Below are positions 6,256 through 10,431 of a stretch of DNA of 10,431 bases, piece by piece. A program made the position numbers and the translations under genes. The stretch comes from Candidatus Fermentibacterota bacterium (GTDB taxonomy: Bacteria; Fermentibacterota; Fermentibacteria; Fermentibacterales; Fermentibacteraceae), in NCBI GenBank assembly GCA_022703195.1, contig JAKLEF010000045.1, positions 1-10,431 of the forward strand. The letters are read 5' to 3'. Under the pieces are notes generated by a model. The model was not told the DNA's origin and ran no database searches. It was given only the letters and a program-made list of their open reading frames with translations. Numbering within the stretch: the first letter of the stretch is position 1; the number at the start of each line of letters is the position of its first letter.

Positions 6256-7175
6256 GACACTTCGCGATTCTCGCGTGCGCCGCTTCGAGCGTGCTGGCGG
6301 GTTCTCTGCCCTTCGCCAGGTACGGTATGCTCGACGCCCCCGTGGCCGGCGTCCTCGAGCATACCCAGGTGGCCGTAGGGCTCGGATTCACCGCCTACGG
6401 CTACGAGAACCCCGACGGCTCGAACGAATCGGACTTCGCCCTGGGCGGATATGTCGAGGTGGGCCTGATCGACCGGATCCAGCTCGGCGCGACCTATCTG
6501 GGGGCTGGCGGCTTCTCGGGGCAGGCCAGGGTCCTGGCCCTCCGGGAGTCCATCACCCGGCCCGGCATCGCGGTCGGAGTCGAGAACCTGATAGGCGAGA
6601 AGAACTACGAGTTCTTCGAGGACGACTCGGCGCTGTACGAGTACCCGCAGAGCCAGAACCTCTCCGCATACATCGTGGTGACCAAGAGCCTGGACTACCT
6701 CGCCCATGTGCCGGTCTGCCTGAACCTCGGATGGGGCTCCGGGCGGTTCATACAGGAAGAGGACTCCGACGGTTTCGCCAATCCCATTCCCGGCCTCTTC
6801 ATGGCCGTGGAGATCCATCCCTCGAACGTCTTCTCGCTCGCGGTGGAGTGGGACGGCCGGGATGCCAACTTCGGCGCCCGCTACGACATCAACAGGAAGG
6901 TGTCCGTCGCGGCCTGCCTGGCCGAGTTCGAGCAGTCGCTCAGGGGCGACGACAGGGATCAGACCGACGTGATGCAGAACTCCAAGTTCACGCTCGCCGC
7001 CGAGTTCGAGCTCGGGCCGTTCTTCAACAGGACGACGCTCGAGCCCACGGAGCGCCTGCGCAGGACACAGGACGAGGAGGCTCTGAGGCAGCTCGAGGAG
7101 GAGAGGCGGCAGGCCCTCCAGGAGATAGAGGAGCTGCTCAGGGCTATGGAGGGCGGGTCCGGAGACGCGGAATGA
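6252..7175 (+). CDS. Exported predicted outer-membrane beta-barrel protein with coiled-coil tail
   Basis: The product is 307 residues with a signal peptide (MRHFAILACAASSVLAG, cleavage near residue 17-19). The mature part is rich in alternating polar/hydrophobic segments with aromatic and Gly residues, typical of barrel strands, for example HTQVAVGLGFTAYGY, ALGGYVEVGLIDRIQLGATY and VCLNLGWGSGRF. The last strand is about FTLAAEFELGPFF (F257-F258). About 50 residues follow, including a charged heptad-like helix (roughly 268-300, Glu/Arg/Leu-rich), so the protein does not end in the usual C-terminal aromatic residue of a barrel. I do not recognise a named family, though the layout vaguely resembles YjbH-like surface-polysaccharide proteins. 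The start overlaps the glycosyltransferase stop (ATGA), and GGGAGG (6242-6247) precedes it by 4 bases. Coupling to that gene hints at a role in envelope glycan export; this is inference. Confidence 0.65.
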   Translation: MRHFAILACAASSVLAGSLPFARYGMLDAPVAGVLEHTQVAVGLGFTAYGYENPDGSNESDFALGGYVEVGLIDRIQLGATYLGAGGFSGQARVLALRESITRPGIAVGVENLIGEKNYEFFEDDSALYEYPQSQNLSAYIVVTKSLDYLAHVPVCLNLGWGSGRFIQEEDSDGFANPIPGLFMAVEIHPSNVFSLAVEWDGRDANFGARYDINRKVSVAACLAEFEQSLRGDDRDQTDVMQNSKFTLAAEFELGPFFNRTTLEPTERLRRTQDEEALRQLEEERRQALQEIEELLRAMEGGSGDAE

Positions 7176-7190
7176 CGGGCGGATGCCCGT
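7175..7190 (+). other. Hairpin overlapping the barrel-gene stop
   Basis: ACGGGC and GCCCGT with a GGAT loop form a 6-bp stem starting at the last base of the stop codon. No T-tract follows, so it is a weak terminator or mRNA-processing candidate in the 54-base gap before the next gene. Nothing else is seen in that gap except the SD at 7218. Confidence 0.3.
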
Positions 7191-7229
7191 GCCACCGCTG
7201 CCGCCGGCCCCGGTGACAGAGGGTATGAA

Positions 7230-7823
7230 ATGATCCTGCTGATGGTTGCTTGCGTCTCGACAGGCGTTCAGCCGCATATGCCGGAGGATCTGTCCTCGTC
7301 GGCTCTGGTTTTCAACGAGTTCATGGCGACCCCGCTCTCTTCGGCCACGGAGGCGGAGGGGGAGTGGATAGAGCTCTACAACAGATCCGACGACTACGTG
7401 AACCTCTCGGGGTGGCGGATCCGCAACCAGAGCGGCATCCAGATCATCTGCGGAACCTATCTCGTGCCCCCCGACGGATATGTCGTCCTCGGCTCCTCGG
7501 GCGACTCCGGGCGAAACGGCGGCTACTCTCCCGACCAGGTCTACTCGGGCTTCGGCATATCGGCCACCGGCTCGCTCATGCTGATCGAGCCCGGAGGGCA
7601 GACCGCGGAGACCCTCGTATACGACTCGTCCTGGCCTGTCGAGCCGGGATGCTCCTGCGAGAGGATCAACCCGAACTGGACCATAGGTCTCTCATCGAGC
7701 TGGGCCGCGGCCGTGTTCTCGTTCGGCGACGGCGACAAGGGCACGCCGGGCGAGAAGAACAGCGTCTACGAGAACTCTTTCGCGTCCAATACCTGGGCCT
7801 TCATCAAGGCATTTGTCCAGTAG
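7230..7823 (+). CDS. Secreted lamin-tail-domain (LTD) protein
   Basis: Lamin-tail domains are Ig-like folds found in many secreted bacterial proteins, often beside extracellular nucleases or as surface adhesive modules. The 197-residue product is essentially one such domain: VFNEFMATP (27-35), EWIELYNRSDDYVNLSGWRI (45-64), a strand with LVPPDGYVVLGSSGD (78-92), and the typical closing ERINPNW...SSWAA...GTPGEKN (144-177). The N-terminus is short and hydrophobic (MILLMVACVSTG) and lacks the usual Lys/Arg, so export is likely but the signal is atypical. AGAGGG (7218-7223) lies 6 bases before the ATG. An ATG five bases earlier reads only Met-Lys-stop; one extra A there would give a conventional MK-start signal peptide, so a base error is possible. 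The 3' end overlaps the next gene by 11 bases. Confidence 0.85.
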   Translation: MILLMVACVSTGVQPHMPEDLSSSALVFNEFMATPLSSATEAEGEWIELYNRSDDYVNLSGWRIRNQSGIQIICGTYLVPPDGYVVLGSSGDSGRNGGYSPDQVYSGFGISATGSLMLIEPGGQTAETLVYDSSWPVEPGCSCERINPNWTIGLSSSWAAAVFSFGDGDKGTPGEKNSVYENSFASNTWAFIKAFVQ

Positions 7824-8964
7824 ATCCCTCCTCCTGGCGCTGGCCCTGGCGTCGGCGGCTGCATCCGATCCGCTGACCGTCTTCTTCATCGATCCCGGCT
7901 ACGCCGATTACTCCGGCGATGCGATGCTCGTGAGGACCCCGTCGGGCGGGTGCTATCTCATCGACGGGGGTGACCACGGGTCCGACCCGTTCTGGGACTG
8001 CGGGGAGTCCAGGGTCCTCCCCCTCCTCGACAGCCTGGGCATCTCCCATCTCGACGGCATCGTCGCGACCCACCCGCATTCCGATCACATCGGAGGGCTG
8101 ATCTCCGTCCTCGAGGCCGTCACGGTCGACTCCGTCTGGGACAGCGGATTCGACTCCGGCTCATTCGTCTACGGCGAGTTCATCGACGCCGTCGAGGCCT
8201 GCGGGTCGGGCCTCCGCATCCTCCGGAGGGGCGATTCCCTGGACTGGGGTCCGGGTCTCTCGGTGCAGGTGCTGCACCCGGTGGATCCTCTCGATCCGGG
8301 CAATATCAACAACGCGAGCATAGTGCTCAGGCTCTCCTACCTGGATGTGAGCTTCCTCTTCGCCGGCGATCTCGAGACCGAGGGCGGCGAGGACGTCGTA
8401 CTCGAGGCGCTGGCTCTCGGCCTGATCGACAGCATCGCCTCGGACGTACTGAAGGTGGGCCACCACGGCTCCTACTCGTCCACCTCGACTCAGTGGCTCG
8501 CGGCGGTCTCCCCCGACTGGGCAGCCATAGAGGTCGGCGCAGGCAATCCCTTCGGGCATCCCCACGGCGAGGTGATCGCCAGGCTGATGGGGCGGGACAT
8601 CGACATCTTCAGGACGGACCTGCTCGGCACGTTCTTCATCTCGACCGACGGCGACAGCCTCTACTTCCAGTCGCTGCCCGGAGGCGGGACCCCGGGGGAC
8701 CCTCCCGGCTTCGTCGCCTATCCCAGCCCCTGCTCCGACCATGTCACGTTCCGATGGCCCGCTTCCGGAGGCTCTCCGACATACACCCTCAGAGTCGTGA
8801 ACCTGTCGGGGGAGACCGTGATGAATCGCGAGACCGGGGACCTCTCGGTCGAGTGGGACCTCTCTCTGGACGGAGGCTCCCTCGCCTCTCCCGGGCTCTA
8901 TGCAGCCGTCCTGGAGGACGGAGGCGGGGGGAGATGGGTCGAGTACTTCTCCATAGTGCGCTGA
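7813..8964 (+). CDS. Secreted ComEC-type metallo-beta-lactamase protein with sorting-like C-terminal tail
   Basis: The enzyme domain matches the soluble C-terminal hydrolase domain of the DNA-uptake protein ComEC, without its membrane channel. The 383-residue product has a signal peptide (about 1-18, ending ASAAAS), a beta strand VFFIDPGYADYSGDAML typical of the fold, the metal motif HPHSDH (H87, H89, D91, H92), GDLE with D186, and KVGHHGS (H217, H218). Residues from about Y303 to the end form a separate beta domain: AYPSPCSDHVTF, LRVVNLSGETV, GLYAAVLE and a terminal FSIVR. This pattern resembles T9SS type A sorting domains or FlgD-like Ig domains. The only usable start is TTG 7813, overlapping the LTD gene by 11 bases with a weak AAGG three bases away, consistent with translational coupling. 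Nuclease or phosphodiesterase activity is plausible; the substrate is unknown. Confidence 0.85.
   Translation: MSSRSLLLALALASAAASDPLTVFFIDPGYADYSGDAMLVRTPSGGCYLIDGGDHGSDPFWDCGESRVLPLLDSLGISHLDGIVATHPHSDHIGGLISVLEAVTVDSVWDSGFDSGSFVYGEFIDAVEACGSGLRILRRGDSLDWGPGLSVQVLHPVDPLDPGNINNASIVLRLSYLDVSFLFAGDLETEGGEDVVLEALALGLIDSIASDVLKVGHHGSYSSTSTQWLAAVSPDWAAIEVGAGNPFGHPHGEVIARLMGRDIDIFRTDLLGTFFISTDGDSLYFQSLPGGGTPGDPPGFVAYPSPCSDHVTFRWPASGGSPTYTLRVVNLSGETVMNRETGDLSVEWDLSLDGGSLASPGLYAAVLEDGGGGRWVEYFSIVR
8920..8933 (+). promoter_or_regulatory. Shine-Dalgarno region inside the MBL gene fixing the PorV/PorQ-like start
   Basis: GGAGG (8920-8924) followed by a run of G and GAG immediately precedes the ATG at 8934. 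These codons are also the Gly-rich Asp-Gly-Gly-Gly-Gly segment of the upstream protein. The same bases thus serve as coding sequence and ribosome binding site. Confidence 0.55.
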
Positions 8965-9818
8965 CCGCCCTGCTCGCATCGGGCGTCTCAGCCGCCTCAA
9001 CTGGCACGGCCGACGCCCTGGTGCTCTGCGCCGATCCCTTCGCCGCGACAGCGAGACTCGGCATCGCGGCAGGCGCGGTAACGGCCGGGGCCTCGGCAGG
9101 TACGACGAATCCCGCTGCGCTCACCCCCGGGATCACCGCATCGGGCGGGACCGCCCGGCTCGAGTCCTCCACGGCCGGCGCGGCGGCCGCCTTCTCCGCC
9201 GGGGGAGGCTCCACCGCCGGGCTGGCGATCCAGTGGCTCGGCCACGGAGGCATCCAGGGCAGGGACGAGGCGGGCACGCCCACGGGAGAGTATTCCTGGT
9301 CGACGGGTTGCCTGTCGGCAGCCTTCTCCACAGCACTGCTGCCAGGGCTCAGGGCCGGAGCCTCGCTCGGCCCGGTGTGGGAGAGCGCCGACGCAGAAGG
9401 GGCGACGGGCCTCACCTCCACGATCGGCCTCTACAGCGACGCTTTCCCCGGGCTGGAACTGGGCCTTTCCATCGACAACCTCGGCAGTGCGCCCGAATGG
9501 AACGGCGTCAGGAAGAACATGCCCACCGGGCTCACGCTCGGAGCTTCGTGGAGGCCATCGGCCCTCCTCCGGCTCGTGGGCGGGGGATCCCTCGGGTTCT
9601 TCACAGCCTCGAGGCTCTCGGCAGCCGCCGAGATCCCTGCCGGCCCGGTAGCCGTATCAGGCGGCTGGGAGCTGGTCCCCGGCGAATCCGAAGCTTCCGG
9701 CCCCTTCTTCGGGGCAGGCTATGTCTACGAATCCTCCGGTTCCTACCGGCTGGATATCTCGGTATCCCGCGACGAGTTCGGCTGTCCGGTGCTGGCCGGG
9801 CTCTCCGCCTCCTTCTAG
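8934..9818 (+). CDS. PorV/PorQ-like outer-membrane beta-barrel protein
   Basis: The 294-residue product has a signal peptide (MGRVLLHSALTALLASGVSA, cleavage near 20) and ends in Phe, as outer-membrane barrels do. After the signal, DPFAATARLGIAAGAVTAGA with TNPAAL (58-63) resembles the start of PorV/PorQ family proteins, in which a Gly-Ala-rich strand is followed by an Asn-Pro-Ala turn. GLELGLSIDNLG (173-184) and GLTLGASWRPSALLRLVGG (199-217) match the repeating strand pattern later in that family. In Bacteroidota, PorV shuttles T9SS cargo to the cell surface. The gene overlaps the upstream hydrolase by 31 bases, and that hydrolase has a T9SS-like tail, which supports a cargo/shuttle pairing by context only. 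A general FadL-like or other barrel remains possible; the class (exported barrel) is firmer than the PorV assignment. Confidence 0.65.
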   Translation: MGRVLLHSALTALLASGVSAASTGTADALVLCADPFAATARLGIAAGAVTAGASAGTTNPAALTPGITASGGTARLESSTAGAAAAFSAGGGSTAGLAIQWLGHGGIQGRDEAGTPTGEYSWSTGCLSAAFSTALLPGLRAGASLGPVWESADAEGATGLTSTIGLYSDAFPGLELGLSIDNLGSAPEWNGVRKNMPTGLTLGASWRPSALLRLVGGGSLGFFTASRLSAAAEIPAGPVAVSGGWELVPGESEASGPFFGAGYVYESSGSYRLDISVSRDEFGCPVLAGLSASF

Positions 9819-9890
9819 CCGCCGACACCCAGCCGGGCGATATTCGGTCAGGAAAGCACGACGAGGGGTTCACTCAACCGGAGGTCGGAG

Positions 9891-10431
9891 ATGCCTTCTT
9901 CTGCGAGGACGAGGATGCTGATCCTGGCAGCGGCCGTCACCATGGCGGCCTCCTGCGGCGACGACGAACAGGGCCCTGCCGGGACCGGCGAGGAGCCCCA
10001 GGCTTCGGTGCTCGACGCCGACGCATCGGGTTCGACCAATTCGGTGCTGGCCAGCTGGACTCGGTGTCCCGACGAGGATTTCGAGGAGTACCGCCTCTAC
10101 AGGTCGTCCGAGCCCGGCATCGAGGAGGACCAGACCGGCGCAGTGATCGCCGCCACGCACTCCTCGGCCTCCGATACGGTGTTCACCGACACGGGGCTCG
10201 AGTGGAGCCACACGTACTACTACGCCCTCGTCACCCGTGACACGGAGGGCCTCGAGAGCTGGAGCAACGAGGTCACGGCCGTAACGCCCGACTCCGGAGC
10301 CGCCGGCGACTGGCTGACCTGCGCCGAGGTGCAGGGCATGGCCGCCTCGTCGCCCTACGAGGGCCAGGTCGTCACGGTTACGGGCGTGGTCACCGTGGGA
10401 GGCACGGAATACTACTCCTCGACGTCTCCCT
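9891..10431 (+). CDS. Lipoprotein with FN3 and nuclease-associated OB-like domain (3' partial)
   Basis: The frame runs off the window; 180 residues are visible. GGAGG (9880-9884) lies 6 bases before the ATG. The N-terminus has Arg residues, a hydrophobic stretch (about 9-20) and a lipobox-like AASC with C22, followed by GDDEQG, so it is probably a lipoprotein. Residues about 38-132 fit a fibronectin type III domain (LASWTRCPDEDFEEYRLYRS, TYYYALVTRDTEG, SNEVTAVTP). From about 142, CAEVQGMAASSPYEGQVVTV closely resembles the OB-like domain that precedes endonuclease/exonuclease/phosphatase domains in ExeM/NucH-type extracellular nucleases. The catalytic domain, if any, would be outside the window. 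It follows the PorV-like gene after a 72-base gap in which I see no clear promoter or terminator. Confidence 0.75.
   Translation, partial: MPSSARTRMLILAAAVTMAASCGDDEQGPAGTGEEPQASVLDADASGSTNSVLASWTRCPDEDFEEYRLYRSSEPGIEEDQTGAVIAATHSSASDTVFTDTGLEWSHTYYYALVTRDTEGLESWSNEVTAVTPDSGAAGDWLTCAEVQGMAASSPYEGQVVTVTGVVTVGGTEYYSSTSP

Noticed and set aside
9819..9890. Promoter or terminator before the lipoprotein gene
   Set aside because: A TATTCG-like stretch near 9841 has no -35 partner at suitable spacing, and no convincing hairpin with a T-tract is present.
1..10431. CRISPR arrays, tRNA/rRNA genes, insertion sequences, phage genes
   Set aside because: No regularly spaced repeats, cloverleaf-like sequences, transposase or integrase motifs or terminal inverted repeats were seen by eye on either strand.

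Overview
The window is GC-rich bacterial DNA (about two-thirds G+C by eye). It uses AGG heavily for arginine and has some TTG starts, tight gene packing and good Shine-Dalgarno (SD) sequences. The surface-protein types point to a Gram-negative member of the Fibrobacterota-Chlorobiota-Bacteroidota (FCB) superphylum or a nearby candidate phylum such as Fermentibacteria or Eisenbacteria. These types are a PorV/PorQ-like outer-membrane protein, a type IX secretion (T9SS)/FlgD-like C-terminal tail, a lamin-tail protein and an FN3 lipoprotein. The placement is inference; there is no rRNA or other marker gene here.

Region 1 (1-4276, + strand) is a probable operon of central-carbon type. It starts with a 5'-truncated protein related to pyruvate phosphate dikinase that has an unusual N-terminal half and no PEP/pyruvate barrel. 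A long, divergent glyceraldehyde-3-phosphate dehydrogenase (GAPDH) homologue follows, then an 87-residue orphan protein. The gaps are 40 and 20 bases. A 22-base hairpin separates this operon from the convergent gene.

Region 2 (4302-6255) holds a PsiE-family membrane protein on the - strand and, divergent from it, a GT4-type glycosyltransferase on the + strand. The roughly 200-base spacer carries a good sigma70-like promoter for the glycosyltransferase, a weaker candidate for psiE and a 14-bp palindrome. The promoter, together with the SD, fixes the glycosyltransferase start at a TTG codon.

Region 3 (6252-10431, + strand) is a run of exported proteins: a predicted outer-membrane beta-barrel with a coiled-coil tail, a lamin-tail-domain protein, a secreted ComEC-type metallo-beta-lactamase with a sorting-like tail, a PorV/PorQ-like barrel, and a 3'-truncated lipoprotein with FN3 and the start of a domain resembling the one preceding ExeM/NucH-type extracellular nucleases. 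The middle three genes overlap by 11 and 31 bases, which suggests translational coupling. The most interesting reading is a cell-surface nucleic-acid-processing module, possibly exported by a T9SS-like route. This is a hypothesis built on domain content and gene order.

No tRNA, rRNA, CRISPR array, insertion sequence or direct-repeat structure was seen. All intergenic gaps are under 300 bases.
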